This document shows, piece after piece, positions 10,751 to 22,567 of a DNA stretch of 64,000 bases. The notes below the pieces were generated by a model. The model had not been told where the DNA came from, did no database searches, and saw only the letters and a program-made list of their open reading frames with translations. The translations under genes were made by a program, and so were the position numbers. The stretch covers positions 1,801,327 to 1,865,326 of the forward strand of contig JANAVB010005598.1 of NCBI GenBank assembly GCA_029216955.1. Reading direction: 5' to 3'. This DNA is from Iris pallida. Lineage: Eukaryota; Streptophyta; Magnoliopsida; Asparagales; Iridaceae. Position 1 is the stretch's first letter; every line of letters starts with the position of its first letter.

Positions 10751-13700
10751 TGTTTCTTTTCTACAAGGGGGGTTGTTTGGTTCGGGCTAAGGGAAGTTTG
10801 AGTTATCTTTTTTTTCTTTTTCCTTTTCCTTTTCTTTTTTTCTATTTCTTTTTCTTTTATACAAATATATATATATATAACCATATATATATTTATATAT
10901 GTATATATATATCCTTAAAATTACAAAACCTATAATACTTTAAATAAATATTATAAATACCAATATTCCCATTATCTATATATAGAAAAGCACATTTATA
11001 TCTACATATATATATATGTATGAATCCAAATCACAAAATCTAATAATAAATTAAGTACAACTATTATGATTAATAACAATTATATTATTTACCTAGAAAG
11101 ACATCTATATACATATAGTAAAATATCTCTATATACAGAAATATTATTTATATAAAATGTCTATATTCACACATATATATATACGTATATATTTATATAC
11201 ACAAACACACATATTATAATAACAAATATATTCATAGTATCTAACTAATATAACCAATATATTCATAGTATCTAAACTAATAATTCAGCCATATTAATAA
11301 CATACACTTATATATAATCTTTATAAACTCGAATAAACCCCAATAACAATTATTTGACTACACTAATATAACCAATATTATTAATATTATATCATAATCA
11401 CCTCGATAACTTAATAATAAATAATAATAATCAAATGCCATAAATCTATAATGATGTATATACCTTCTTTGTACAGTCTAAAAATTACCATTTAAATAAA
11501 ATGAGTTAATAATAAAATATTTTACAATTTCCGGAAAGGGGAGCTACAAATCTACCCACCTTAAAAATAATTTCGTTCTCGAAATTCTAATCCATAACTA
11601 TTCCCTAAATAAGAAGTCTACCTGAACCTTAATCTCCTTAAATTTTAATTCCTCCAAAAAATAGTTTATAACCTCCTCCTTGCCATTTTGTAACTACGAA
11701 AGCCCGAGAATTTCTACCCACCTTTGGTCACCCTACTCCCTCAAATCTCGTGTCACTAAAACTTTATAATCGTCAAACTACTTGCTAAAATTGCTATCGC
11801 TAGATACCTACTGTATATGGCATCTATAATCCTCTTGTATCTATCAAGCAACCCAAAATTTAACAAGCACAATTTTTACAAGTAGTTAAGAAATATTGGT
11901 AAATTCTAATAAGCATGACCACACGTCGCTCTGCAATAGAAGGGACAGGAGGATAAGAAAGGATAATCAAGAGCAATTATGAAGTTTCAAGAGCGGTAGA
12001 GAATATCCAATGATACAGATAGGAAGAATATTTATGAGCCATTGACCTATTCTGCTATATTGGACTACTCTAGTCCAGTCACTTGCTCAATCAAGAATCC
12101 TTCGTTTCTTGGAGGGGCTTGCAATTCGTGCAATACAGAAGTTATGTTCTCAAAATTCTGAACAGGTTCCATAATAGAACGGAATTGAAAATCAAGATTG
12201 TGATCTTTTCGTGGTTATTTAAACACACAAGCAAGGATTATAAATGCAATACAAGATCGTATCGCGACTTCCAAGTAGATAGAGTAATGGTCACGAATGA
12301 TCCCACATTCTAAGAGGTAGAGACTACATAATAGGTATAGGGATCTATTTCAAGTAGTCCGATTTTATAGTCCAATTATGGTGGTATGCATGAATGGGTA
12401 TTACTGGGTCTTTAATGGGTTCCCTAATTGGCATCAATCGTCGGTTGGATGAACCTTGAACTTCAATCTATATGGGCTGGACAAGATCCCTATGATAAAA
12501 CTATTTCTACTAGGTTAGGGTAACCTGGAAGAAGTTTTTACCCAAGTGGTTGAGGTAGTTGGGCAGTCGGATTGGTTAAATAGGTTCTGTAAACCCTGGA
12601 GATACGTCTTTTGTGACTTTTGTGTTTAAGTAGCACGAGAAGACACAATTGAATGGCATACTAGTGACATGTGCATAGTGGGCTTCGATTAGATCACAAC
12701 CATATATTTGGTCGAAAAGTTCGAGTCAAGGTTGAGTTTCTAATTGTGGTCGGGAAGTATACCGGTATTATGGTAAGGGTTATAACTCGTCCTTTTGTCC
12801 TGAAAGTCGTACCACAAGAATAGAGTACAAAAGGACGTGTTTGAGTGGTACATGATATACCTAGATGAAGGTGGACTCGTCTAGATCTTGCATATAAAAT
12901 TTGTTGGAAAGTAACAACTGGCCTCGTGCTCCGTATACTAATGGCACGACCGGAGACACAAAATGATCTAAATGGAAGGTGAGAGTCTATGGGGCACTAA
13001 TTGTCATCCTAGAGGAAACATTCTAATCAATCGATAATCCTTGTATATTCCAAAATTTTAGAAGGCTTACAGTCTACATACCTTAGAAGCTAGGACATGG
13101 TTTTAGGAATAATAAGGTCAGAAGAATTTCAAAATCCGGATACTGTACCCCGACTCTTGTTGATAAAGAATAGGGCACGGCGTAACGGAATACGGTAGAT
13201 ATAAGTCAAGTTAAGGATCGTTCCTCAATAATTGGAAAACGAGTGTGTACAATGACACATAGTCGATAAAATAGAATAACCTACTTGTCCACAGTATACG
13301 AGAGTTTCCGATGGGGTAACCAACTCCAAGGCACAACATAAGAAAAGATTTCTAAAAATTGAGTCAAGAAATTCTATTTGTGTCAAACCTGCCAGACTAT
13401 GGTCACAAGTGTTGTAGTGATCATGTATTGTTGTTGACAACTGGTAGGTCATAGTATGACAGGGTATTTAAGCTATGGAATTGGCGAAGCTGGTGACTGT
13501 GGTGTTCCAACACTAGTTAGGTCTTAAAAGTTTACATAACCAAGACAATACTTGTTAGAAATCAATCTCGGAATGAGTGTCTACCACAGTCACGGTAAAT
13601 GATTTTTCCTTAGCCTTGTCTACTCATCTCATATCTAACTGTAGGCTTGGTCGAGGAAGGGTTGAGTTAAGGCTTAAGGGTAACTACACTTGTGTATACA

Positions 13701-14001
13701 ACTACCATAGCCATGGGGGATACTCTGTATCTCTTTACCAATCATGAGCTTTCGTCTTTCCAAATCGGTGAAAGACAAAAATAATAAAGAGTTCAAGAAA
13801 GATGTCACTGAATACAATTTCCTGATTCAAAGGCGAATGTATAATTCAAGAGGAATTATCAAAGCAGTCGCAGATGAGATCATATGTACCTTGATATCTC
13901 AATCCACATAGGTTAATCAAAGAGAGAGCGAACCAAGTGCACTACGGTTGATCAGACCGTAATACATCGATTCTGATTAGACAATATGTTAGCAGGCGTC
14001 C

Positions 14002-14088
14002 TGTGAGCCCTTGACCCAAAATTTCCATTTTTTATTTATTTATTTATTATTTCGCTAAATTATTAACTAATATATAATTGTTAGAATA

Positions 14089-14141
<53 letters not shown>

Positions 14142-14432
14142 TTAGCATTACTTTTGAAAGAAAGGACTATTTTACAATTATTCAAAATTGGGGAGGCTTG
14201 GGTATGCTGAGATCGACCTAGAAATAGAAAGCAATTGTATTATTTCATTAAATGTAAACTTTGTACTTTACTTTAAATTGTAAATGTTGTAATAAATCTA
14301 GAAATGTGAATGAGCAATATGTTTTATTTGAGCATTACTTCTTGCGGGCTTGACAGCGTTCTACCGCCGATTCTGCAACGTAGGCTGGCTTGGACACGTC
14401 TCGTATCCGAAAACCGGGTGCGGGTCGTGACA
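14002..14432 (+). mobile_element. Element D, 5' LTR
   Basis: TGTGAGCCC...GTCGTGACA, 431 bp, with a (TA)n run at about 14092-14138. The last 90 bp carries the U5 module shared with A, C, F and G. Three substitutions separate it from the 3' copy outside the microsatellite: A/G near 14019, TTTA/TTTT near 14270 and CAACG/CGACG near 14377. Confidence 0.95.
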
Positions 14433-14664
14433 AGTTTTTGTGGTGGCCCATGCAGGTCCCGATTTCGCAAAACACAGCGAAACTTGTGGTAGTACTCAAC
14501 TTAGATGTACTACTGCAGGCCTGCGAGTAGAAAGTAAACTTTAAGGATCATCTCCACAATTCTAACATCGTTATTGAATTCTACATTTGATCTCAAATAT
14601 TCCTTTGATTTGCATCATGTTTGAATCTTCATACCAACTAACGATTTTACTTTGTGGCAGTTAG
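14433..14664 (+). promoter_or_regulatory. Element D leader with 18-bp box
   Basis: The untranslated leader runs from the 5' LTR to the gag ATG. The box TGGTGGCCCATGCAGGTC at 14441-14458 is exact in E and F, differs by one base in C, and lies at the same distance from the LTR in each. It is 18 nt long and begins TGG, as a primer-binding site would. I cannot assign a tRNA; a packaging role is also possible. Confidence 0.7.
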
Positions 14665-16080
14665 ATGGATCAAGGCAGGAACCCCGCTCACCCGAACACC
14701 CCAGCAAACGTTGGTGGGTCCACCACGAATGGAACCCCACCGACTCACGGAGGTCACTTCACCTACTTAGGCGAGACTCCCCAGCTGCAGGATACGAGAT
14801 TTCGCCGTGATGATATTCCGCCTCCACCGCAGTTCACTTCGCCGATCCCACCACCAGCACCTTTCCATCAGCCAATGCCTTACCAGCAGCCAGCATCCCT
14901 TCCGTATCCAGCGCCAGCTCTACCTCCGCCACCTCCTGCGCTGGATAATGTTGCCCTCCTCGGGATTGTCCAGCAGATCATGAACTCCCAAAACCGACAG
15001 GCGGACGTCTTTCGCGAGGCTCTTCAGGCTAGGGAGGCTCCCCCGCAGCGTCCCGGCACCTCCAAACATTTTACAGACCTCAGGCCCTGGGAGTTCAAGG
15101 GTACGAAGGGAATTCTCTACGCCGATGACTGGCTGGAGAATGTGGACCGCAATATCCGGAGGGCCCGAATCCCCGAAGACCAGAAGGTTGATAATGCGAG
15201 CATGCAGCTCTATGACATCGCCTGTACGTGGTACAGGGATGAGCCCCGATTCACTGAGCCAGACGTGACTTGGGAGGAATTCAAAGAGCTATTCAAGGCA
15301 AAGTTTTATCCTGAAGCAGCTCGCGAAGAATTGGAGAACGAGTTCGAGAGTCTTGAACAAGGCAACCTCTCCATCGACGAGTATTCTGCCGAATTCTCTC
15401 GTCTCAGTCGATTTGCAGATGCCTTGACTCCTGCAGCCAAGGCCAAGAAGTTCAGGAAGGGGCTATCACATGAGATCCGTATAGCCGTAGCCACCAGCCA
15501 AGCCACCACATATGAGAAGATCTTGAAAGTTGCGCAAGACGTAGAGAAGGAGCTGAAGCGCAAGCAGAAGAGGGACCGAGACGCCTATGGAGGAGGCAAC
15601 AACCAGTCCGGATCGGCAAAACGATCCAATGCTCCGGGGATGACCGCAACGCAGCAGCATCAGCCCCAACCCCGTTACCAACAGCAGCAGAATCAGCCTC
15701 CAGCTAGAGGCACCACCACCCAGCAGAACCAGCGGAGCCAGCCTAGACAGACGACTCCCACCTGCGGCTACTGCCGAAAGTCAGGCCATACGTGGGGGGT
15801 ATGTAGAAAACGACTTGGAGTATGTCTATTCTGTGGTTCGAGTTCACACCAGATGAAGGATTGTCCCGCAGCGCAGGTTCATGCAGCACAAAGAGCAACT
15901 CCTGCCACGGGAGCACCGACGAAGCCCGCGATACCCCAGCAGCAGAGGGGACCCGTGCCCACACAGCAGCAGCGTTTTGGCCAACACCAGCAGCAGGGCA
16001 GGGCTTACGCCATGGCGGTCGATAAGACAATAGCATCTCCTGATATGATAGCAGGTTCTGTTATCCTTGAGTCTTTTTAG
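14665..16080 (+). CDS. gag: Gag polyprotein of element D (intact, 471 aa)
   Basis: This is the only long uninterrupted element gene in the window. The ATG at 14665 follows the leader directly. Residues 50-95 are Pro-rich. About 156-290 is a Retrotrans_gag capsid region (DDWLENVDRNIRRARIP, FKAKFYPEAAREELENEF, FSRLSRFADAL, KKFRKGLSHEIR), and 300-360 is a basic, Gln-rich linker. Two CX2CX4HX4C zinc knuckles follow: C367, C370, H375, C380 and C387, C390, H395, C400. Gag should assemble virus-like particles and bind element RNA in the cytoplasm. The stop TAG at 16078-16080 comes just before protease remnants in the -1 frame. The conserved open frame in an element without pol suggests recent function, or recent birth from a functional parent. 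Confidence 0.93.
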   Translation: MDQGRNPAHPNTPANVGGSTTNGTPPTHGGHFTYLGETPQLQDTRFRRDDIPPPPQFTSPIPPPAPFHQPMPYQQPASLPYPAPALPPPPPALDNVALLGIVQQIMNSQNRQADVFREALQAREAPPQRPGTSKHFTDLRPWEFKGTKGILYADDWLENVDRNIRRARIPEDQKVDNASMQLYDIACTWYRDEPRFTEPDVTWEEFKELFKAKFYPEAAREELENEFESLEQGNLSIDEYSAEFSRLSRFADALTPAAKAKKFRKGLSHEIRIAVATSQATTYEKILKVAQDVEKELKRKQKRDRDAYGGGNNQSGSAKRSNAPGMTATQQHQPQPRYQQQQNQPPARGTTTQQNQRSQPRQTTPTCGYCRKSGHTWGVCRKRLGVCLFCGSSSHQMKDCPAAQVHAAQRATPATGAPTKPAIPQQQRGPVPTQQQRFGQHQQQGRAYAMAVDKTIASPDMIAGSVILESF

Positions 16081-16270
16081 CTATTGCTTTATTCGATTCT
16101 GGAACTAGACACAGCTTCATATCTGCAACTTTTACTTTTAGATATAGCATTGTGTCTAAACCCTTAGTTAGCACCTATAAAGTCTCGACTGGTGGAGGCA
16201 CCATTCTCCGAGCGAATCCACTTGGGAGAGGAAGACGAGATGCGAGAGCGCTATCCTTATCTTTTGAGAC
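16080..16270 (+). pseudogene. Fused remnants of protease start and chromodomain end in element D
   Basis: In the -1 frame after gag, 16080-16203 encodes a pepsin-like protease start with the catalytic motif LFDSGTRHSFIS (Asp codon 16095-16097). At about 16204-16214 this text stops. The sequence at 16214-16270 instead encodes, with one frame slip, ESTWER then EDEMRERYPYL, the C-terminal signature of a Tekay-type chromodomain at the end of pol (compare B, ESTWEREDDIRSRYPDLF). RT, RNase H and nearly all of integrase are absent. D therefore arose by one internal deletion of a full chromovirus. Confidence 0.85.
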
Positions 16271-16305
16271 TTGAGGTTCAAATCCTTACCCTTGTAACTA
16301 CCTTT

Positions 16306-16342
16306 AATTTCGAGGACGAAATTATTTTAAGGTGGGTAGGTT
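16306..16342 (+). promoter_or_regulatory. Element D hairpin and polypurine tract
   Basis: AATTTCGAGGACGAAATT at 16306-16323 forms a perfect 7-bp stem with loop AGGA. It is followed by the purine-rich AAGGTGGGTAGGTT (16329-16342), which abuts the 3' LTR start TGTGAG. Same arrangement as in A, B, C, E and F. Confidence 0.85.
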
Positions 16343-16429
16343 TGTGAGCCCTTGACCCGAAATTTCCATTTTTTATTTATTTATTTATTATTTCGCTAAA
16401 TTATTAACTAATATATAATTGTTAGAATA

Positions 16430-16486
<57 letters not shown>

Positions 16487-16777
16487 TTAGCATTACTTTT
16501 GAAAGAAAGGACTATTTTACAATTATTCAAAATTGGGGAGGCTTGGGTATGCTGAGATCGACCTAGAAATAGAAAGCAATTGTATTATTTCATTAAATGT
16601 AAACTTTGTACTTTTCTTTAAATTGTAAATGTTGTAATAAATCTAGAAATGTGAATGAGCAATATGTTTTATTTGAGCATTACTTCTTGCGGGCTTGACA
16701 GCGTTCTACCGCCGATTCTGCGACGTAGGCTGGCTTGGACACGTCTCGTATCCGAAAACCGGGTGCGGGTCGTGACA
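16343..16777 (+). mobile_element. Element D, 3' LTR
   Basis: A 435-bp copy of the 5' LTR, with a (TA)n run a few bases longer. It ends GTCGTGACA and is followed by the TSD CGTCC at 16778-16782. Confidence 0.95.
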
Positions 16778-18218
16778 CGTCCCCACTAAACATATGCCTC
16801 GAATCAAGCTCAAGAACAGAGTGAGCTTGCAAAACTAGGCTGTAATAGCAGCGTTGGTTAAGATAGTCAAATACAATTTTACCAGATTTTTGAAATGAGG
16901 CACAGGTAGTTCGAGTTTTGTGAGAATCAAAACCTTACCCGGTGTTCTTGCTTATACAATCTTCCCACTATCCTTTTATCCATAAGGCCTTAGTTGACTA
17001 ATGGGTTATTGACCTCTATATTCTATATTCCAGGTGAACCTATTATTGTCAGTCAATTACCTCGTTGATAGATCACAAGGACTACGGAGTGCTAGGTCGG
17101 GAGACATGCTATCCAATCTCACAGAACTTCCACTACTATTGGCTTCGGATCTTATAGAACATACAGGGCACTGTCCTATCCTCTATAGTATCCCTTAATT
17201 TGTAATCACGTCTGAAATTATTTCACCGAGGACTACGCCTCGCCCGTAAAATCGGGCCGTGGTAAACCCTTGGTTTCGTAACTCAAATATGACACAAATC
17301 GAACATTACTTAACTCTATCCAATATTGGCTCAAGGGTAACTACGATCAGGAGTGGACCACTAGCCATAGTTTCAGGAATGTTCTATAACCTATATTTTC
17401 TTAAACTAATTTCAACTCTAGGGGTCGTGTCTCGCCAGTGCGCTGCTGGTTGTAGTGAATCCATAGTCTCCATAATTCAATTAAATGGCGACAGTGCGCT
17501 GCTGTCCTGCCATTATGAGTTAACTAATATTCCTTTAACTATATATGTAAAAACTCATGAGTTCTAGAGATTCAAGCAAGTCGACTATGTAATAAGGCAT
17601 AAATATTTGTCCTATCAGTCACAATCTTTAAAATAAAAGATTGAACAGGGAGGGAATAACTGAAGACAAAGAGATACAACCATTCTAGTACCTATTCTAT
17701 GTGTATTCAAACCTTTGAGGGTAACTTTGAATCGAAACTAACTTGAGGTCCGTATATGGATAACAAAATCAGAACTTTATAAAATAATGATTCTTAGGGC
17801 AACTATCAATTATATAGATAATTCGGCTAGGATATGGGGATGATATTTAAGAGGCAAAGAGAATGAATTGAATAATTCATCAAGGTTAGATCATTACTCT
17901 AGGAAACTCTGCCTCACCAAGTGAATAATCTATCCACATAGGATCATATCGTCCTATCAAGAGGTAATAGTGTAACTATGGGGATCTGACAAGGTATCAA
18001 AATTAATAACCCTCATCCTAAATTGCATGGCCTAGACTACCCATCGGTAAATTTGTATAAGGGACTCCTAGTCCTAGTCATTCACTTAAATTAAATTAAT
18101 CTTAATTCGTGAATGAGCATTTCCTTGCCGCAGGCTTGCAATAGTACAACTAACTTAAGTACCATCACGAGTTCGCGTGATTTGTGAAGACTGACCTGCG
18201 TGGGCCACCACAAAAACT

Positions 18219-21185
18219 TGTCACGACCCGCACCCATTTTTTTTATAACGGATACGAGACGTGTCTAAGCCAGCCTACGCCGCAGTGTCGGCGGTAGAAC
18301 ACTGTCACGGCCGTGAGATCAAAATCATAAAATAATGCTCATTCACATAATCAATTTAACTTACAATGATCACAAGTTTTACATTTGTAGAAAAATATAA
18401 ACTTGTAAAAATAAATGAATGACTATAACTCAACTATCTAACTAGTCTCTTAGGCTTTTGTCTGCAAGTATTCCCGTCACACCCCAAGCTAGGTGAAACC
18501 ACGGCTAACCTGAAAATGTTGGTTTTCAGTCAGGAATGGAACGAGCACAATTTACTGAATGCAATTTCAAATAAAGAAAATGACTATAAAACAAAGGTTA
18601 GACATCAATCATGAGTTTTGAAAATAAACAGTAAATACGGAAAACCAATATCAATAAATAGACACAAAATACTTTCCCCAACTGTTAGAAGTACCTTTGA
18701 TATGTGATCGGTCTCGGGACAATTATGCGACACGGTCTACACGGTCTAAAGTTACATGGTCTACAGTTACACGGTCTACAGTTACACGGTCTACAGAAAA
18801 TATTGCAATAAAGAAACACTGTCTACAAAATAATAATCACGATCTACACAGTTTAAATACAGTAATAATCACAGTCTACACTGTCTACTTTGCAATAAAT
18901 AAATCACTGTCTATATTGTCTACAAAAAATAAATAAATCACTGTCTACACAGTCTACACGGACTAAGGTCAGATCACACATCGTTGGTACTTCTCATTCC
19001 CGACTCAACAATTTATAATAGAAAATAATCACATAATCAATGGCCAATCAATGAAATATAGTGAAAATCAATATCGAAATGCAGACAATAAACTGTACTC
19101 GACTGTGGTCCTTTGCTGGTGAAACCGACAATCCAAACCAATCAGTGTGTCCCAATAGTCAAACTCATACAACAGTTCCCGAAAGCTGAAATAAACATTA
19201 CCAATGTTCTCAAAATAGTCAAATTAGCTAGAATTGCCTATCCTTAAGTCCAATTCTGGACACAGGGGCAAAACGGTAATTTCGGGTCAAAACGGTGTCC
19301 GCCGTTGGATCCGCTTGCACCGAAAAGCGTGCCAGAGTCAACGGTTTCTAAAGTCGTCAAACTACATGTCTACGAATCCAGTTTTTCGATACGAACCCAA
19401 CCGTATGTCCTAAGTTGGATTTTGGCAGGCCGTACACAAAATCGCCCGTTGAGTCGGACCGTGGGGCCTGCAAAACGGCGATCCAATCAACTGTCTCAGA
19501 ATTGGACCAAACTTGGCATACAGGACCATAAAAATGATACGGTCTTGCTGACGTAAGTTTCGTCTCGATCTGACGAGCGTGCACAAAGTAATTGGAAAAT
19601 TTGCACAAAGGCCGATACGGTAAATTTTGACGGATACGCATCAAATTCGTCGCGCACACACGACCAATTTGAATTCCGTCAAAGCTCACACGTCCACGAA
19701 GCCGTTACGCACCTTTCGATGCTTTCGGTTCAGGACCACGTCGTCCGGAGTGGCGGGACGCACGTCGTATCGGAGGATTTCTAAGTTTTCCAAAACAGTT
19801 TTAAACGGATTTTTCTCGATTTTCAAGTCGATTTATCTTAGCATCTACTGATTATAAAAATAATCTAAAAACACAATTTTAATGCTGGTTAGGTTGTCTA
19901 GAAGTCTGTTCAAACGGTTTTACAAAATTTGCGACATGTTTCGCGAATCGACTGCAAACACTGGGTGTTGGGGCAGTTCTACGTCCTGTTTCGAACAGGT
20001 TTTTCGTCGATTTTCGACTCAGATTGTGACGCGTGTAGTGCAAGGTATATCGAGCTAGTCGAATCAAAATGAAGGGGGTTAGGTTGCCTTCATACCTGTG
20101 AAGTCGGTTCCAAAAATCGTCGAGCGTGGAGGACGGAGCCGTACGTCGAACTAGGCTCGGGGCTGCTGTTACTGTTGCCTTTCTCCTTCTGCTGCGCATG
20201 GGCTGGCTCCCGCGCCTGGCCGTCCCATCGGCCGACGACGGTGCTGTGGGCGCGCGCGGCCACGCTGGCTGTCTAGGGGTGGGGGCTCGGCCTGTGTCGC
20301 GGCGCGCCTAGGTTTAGGGTTTGCTTCACGTTTCTTTCGTTCACGCTCTCTCTATTATCTATATATACGGATATATATATATATATCAGTGTTTCTTTTC
20401 TACAGGGGGGGTTGTTTGGTTCGGGCTAAGGGAAGTTTGAGTTATCTTTTTTTTTTCTATTTCCTTTTCCTTTTCTTTTTTTCTATTTTTTTTTCTTTTA
20501 TACAAATATATATATATAACCATATATATATTTATATATGTATATATATATCCTTAAAATTACAAAACCTATAATACTTTAAATAAATATTATAAACACC
20601 AATATTCCCATTATCTATATTTAGAAAAGCACATTTATATCTACATATATATATATGTATGAATCCAAATTATAAAATCTAATAATAAATTAAGTACAAG
20701 TATTATAATTAATAACAATTATATTATTTACCTAGAAAGACATCTATATACATATAGTAAAATATCTCTATATACAGAAATATTATTTCTATAAAATGTC
20801 TATATTCACACATATATATACGTATATATTTATATACACAAACACACATATTATAATAACAAATATATTCATAGTATCTAACTAATATAACCAATATATT
20901 CATAGTATCTAAACTAATAATTCAGCCATATTAATAACATACACTTATATATAATCTTTATAAACTCGAATAAACCCCAATAACAATTATTTGACTACAC
21001 TAATATAACCAATATTATTAATATTATATCATATTCACCTCGATAACTTAATAATAAATAATAATAATCAAATGCCATAAATCTATAATGATGTATATAC
21101 CTTCTTTGTACAGTCTAAAAATTACCATTTAAATAAAATGAGTTAATAATAAAATATTTTACAATTTCCGGGAAGGGGAGCTACA
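18219..21185 (-). mobile_element. Element C, 5' LTR (right copy)
   Basis: 2967 bp, starting TGTCACGACC and ending GGGAGCTACA, followed by the TSD TCATG at 21186-21190. It is colinear with 8526-11548. Scattered substitutions and a few small indels separate the copies, so C is older than D. The first 90 bp is the shared U5 module (GAGACGTGTC, CCAGCCTACGCCGCAGTG). Confidence 0.92.
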
Positions 21186-21785
21186 TCATGCGGCTGGAAT
21201 ATGGCAAGTCCATGCGGCTAAGGATCCAGGGACAGCTTATGCGGCTGCGGGACACTCAAGCGTATGTGGCTGCTGAAGAATCGACTTCATGCGGCTGGGG
21301 AAGACAGGGCCTTATGCGGCTGCACTTGGCATGAGCCATGCGGCTCGGGAAGGAAGGGGGCGCATGCGGCGGGGAGGTGATAAGTTCATGTGGCTGGAAG
21401 TACTGCGGGGCCCATACGGCAGCGGAGATCTCAGGCTTATGCGGCTGAAAGTGTGCGCCCTCAAACGGCTAAGGGAATCTCTTGCATATGCGGCTGCGGG
21501 GCTTGCGGGTCTTATGCGGCAAGAGTATGCAAGCTTATGCGGCTAAGTTATGCCAAAGCTTTATGCGGCGGGAGGAAATACATGTTATATGCGGCTACAG
21601 GAATTGGCACCATGCGGCTCAACTGAACAGAGTTTATGCAGCTACAGGTAGACAGAAGTTCATGCGGCTCGTATTATGCCGAGGCCTATGCGACTGAAAA
21701 ATGCCAGGCGGCTGGAAGTCCTGCCGCATGAAGGTTCATGCGGTCAAGTGCTGCCATGCGGCTAAGAGGTTCATGTGGTCAGCAC
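21186..21785. repeat. ATGCGGCT minisatellite in the B LTR (left copy)
   Basis: The core CATGCGGCTG or TATGCGGCTG recurs about every 23-27 bp for about 22 units, with spacers that differ from unit to unit. The matching array in the right LTR has the same order of spacers, so the array predates this B insertion. Short ORFs over it are by-products of the periodicity. Confidence 0.85.
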
Positions 21786-22401
21786 TGTTCTTCTTCTCCA
21801 CTTGTCCGAAAAGAAGAACCATGGGGTCCATGGTTTCAAGGCTCATAAATCCTTCATTCGAAGTCGGAATCCAGACTTCCATAGGTCAAAATGGGGCAGA
21901 ACGAAATTTTCTACAACATAAAACCATCAAAACTTGGAAATAATAATGTTAAGTAGATCAAAACTCAAGAAATCCAAAAATACAATAAACTTAGATCTAC
22001 ACAAATTGAAGCATGGAAATTAGAAATACTAAGAACTAAAGTGTGTTAGAATCTCGTAAGGAAGAGAATGAAACAATAAAAATGGAGTTCCTCTATGAAG
22101 CAAGCTGCACTTGCCTAAGCTCTCTCTCTCTCTCTCCTGGTGGTTGAAGAAGTAATGGTGGAGAAGAAGTAGTAAATGAAGAGAGAGAATGATGGAATGG
22201 GTTAATAAAGGATGATGGTTATGGTAGGTAAGGGTTCTCCTCTTGGTTCATGATGAACCAAGGCAACCCAAGCCTAGCCGAACCAACCCAAAATAGACCA
22301 AGCCATGTAATGCCAAGATAAGCCAAGCAAGGAATCATACAATACAAGATAAAATACGTACACGTATTTCAAAATACGTAATACGAACTATAGGCATTAC
22401 A
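21186..22401 (-). mobile_element. Element B 3' LTR, right segment
   Basis: This continues the B LTR after the C insertion and aligns with about 29236-30454. It ends GGCATTACA at 22401, so the LTR starts TGTAATGCC on the minus strand, and the B polypurine tract follows. It contains the ATGCGGCT minisatellite and a CT-rich block near 22120-22160. Confidence 0.9.
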
Positions 22402-22567
22402 ACTCTACCAACCTTAAAAGAATTTCGTCCTCGGAATTTAATTAAGAGGCTAGAGGGACAAGAACAAGCTATACTATTCACAGGCAAGCTATACTAATCA
22501 AGCAATTAAGTAATTATTCATGCAAGCAAGGAATCGATGGCATGAGGCATAAGAAAGATATTATATC
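22402..22567 (-). promoter_or_regulatory. Element B 3' untranslated end, polypurine tract and hairpin
   Basis: On the minus strand AAGGTTGGTAGAGT abuts the LTR start TGTAATGCC. AATTCCGAGGACGAAATT (22421-22438) is the conserved hairpin sequence with one mismatch in the stem. The rest is a 130-nt non-coding spacer after the pol stop. Confidence 0.75.

Larger units (their letters stand above)
8526..11548 (-). mobile_element. Element C, 3' LTR (left copy)
   Basis: Begins TGTCACGACC and ends GGGAGCTACA, so the LTR reads TGTAGCTCCC...GGGTCGTGACA on the minus strand. It aligns end to end with 18219-21185. The main difference is a (TA)n run of about 66 bp here against about 16-22 bp in the other copy. 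It contains a GC-rich stretch (10430-10625), pyrimidine tracts and long AT-rich sequence. ORFs here reappear in the other LTR only because the LTRs are copies. Confidence 0.92.
14002..16777 (+). mobile_element. Element D: intact gag-only LTR retrotransposon (TR-GAG type)
   Basis: The element is 2776 bp. Its LTRs (431 and 435 bp, TG...CA) flank a 1.9 kb interior with one open gag gene. The TSD CGTCC is perfect at 13997-14001 and 16778-16782. The LTRs differ by about three substitutions outside their (TA)n run, so insertion was recent. A leader box lies 8 nt after the 5' LTR, and a hairpin plus polypurine tract lie before the 3' LTR. There is no RT or integrase, so it must be mobilised in trans. 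It is the youngest layer of the D-in-C-in-B nest. Confidence 0.95.
11549..18218 (-). mobile_element. Element C internal region (non-coding, split by D)
   Basis: Without D this is about 3.9 kb (11549-14001 and 16783-18218). On the minus strand it ends with the hairpin at 11569-11586 and the tract AAGGTGGGTAGATT next to the left LTR. It begins with the 18-bp box TGGTGGCCCACGCAGGTC (18193-18210), 8 nt from the right LTR. I find no gag knuckle, protease DSG, RT FLDD or integrase motif on either strand, and all ORFs are under about 105 codons and unrelated to known families. Confidence 0.8.
8526..21185 (-). mobile_element. Element C: LARD-like non-autonomous LTR retrotransposon (with nested D)
   Basis: Two long LTRs (3023 and 2967 bp), both TG...CA, flank a non-coding interior. 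The 5-bp TSD TCATG lies at 8521-8525 and 21186-21190. The empty site survives uninterrupted near 29230-29240 in the other B LTR. Without D and its TSD the element is about 9.9 kb. The minus orientation follows from the polypurine tract beside the left LTR and the leader box beside the right LTR. Long LTRs with a conserved non-coding centre are the definition of LARD elements. Confidence 0.92.

Noticed and set aside
10486..10935. 149-codon frame on the plus strand in the C LTR
   Set aside because: Much of it is Ile-Tyr encoded by the (TA)n run and Phe from T tracts. The frame is lost in the right LTR, where the TA run is shorter.
21289..21697. Three overlapping frames of 71-85 codons
   Set aside because: Generated by the ATGCGGCT minisatellite, whose ATG supplies many false starts.
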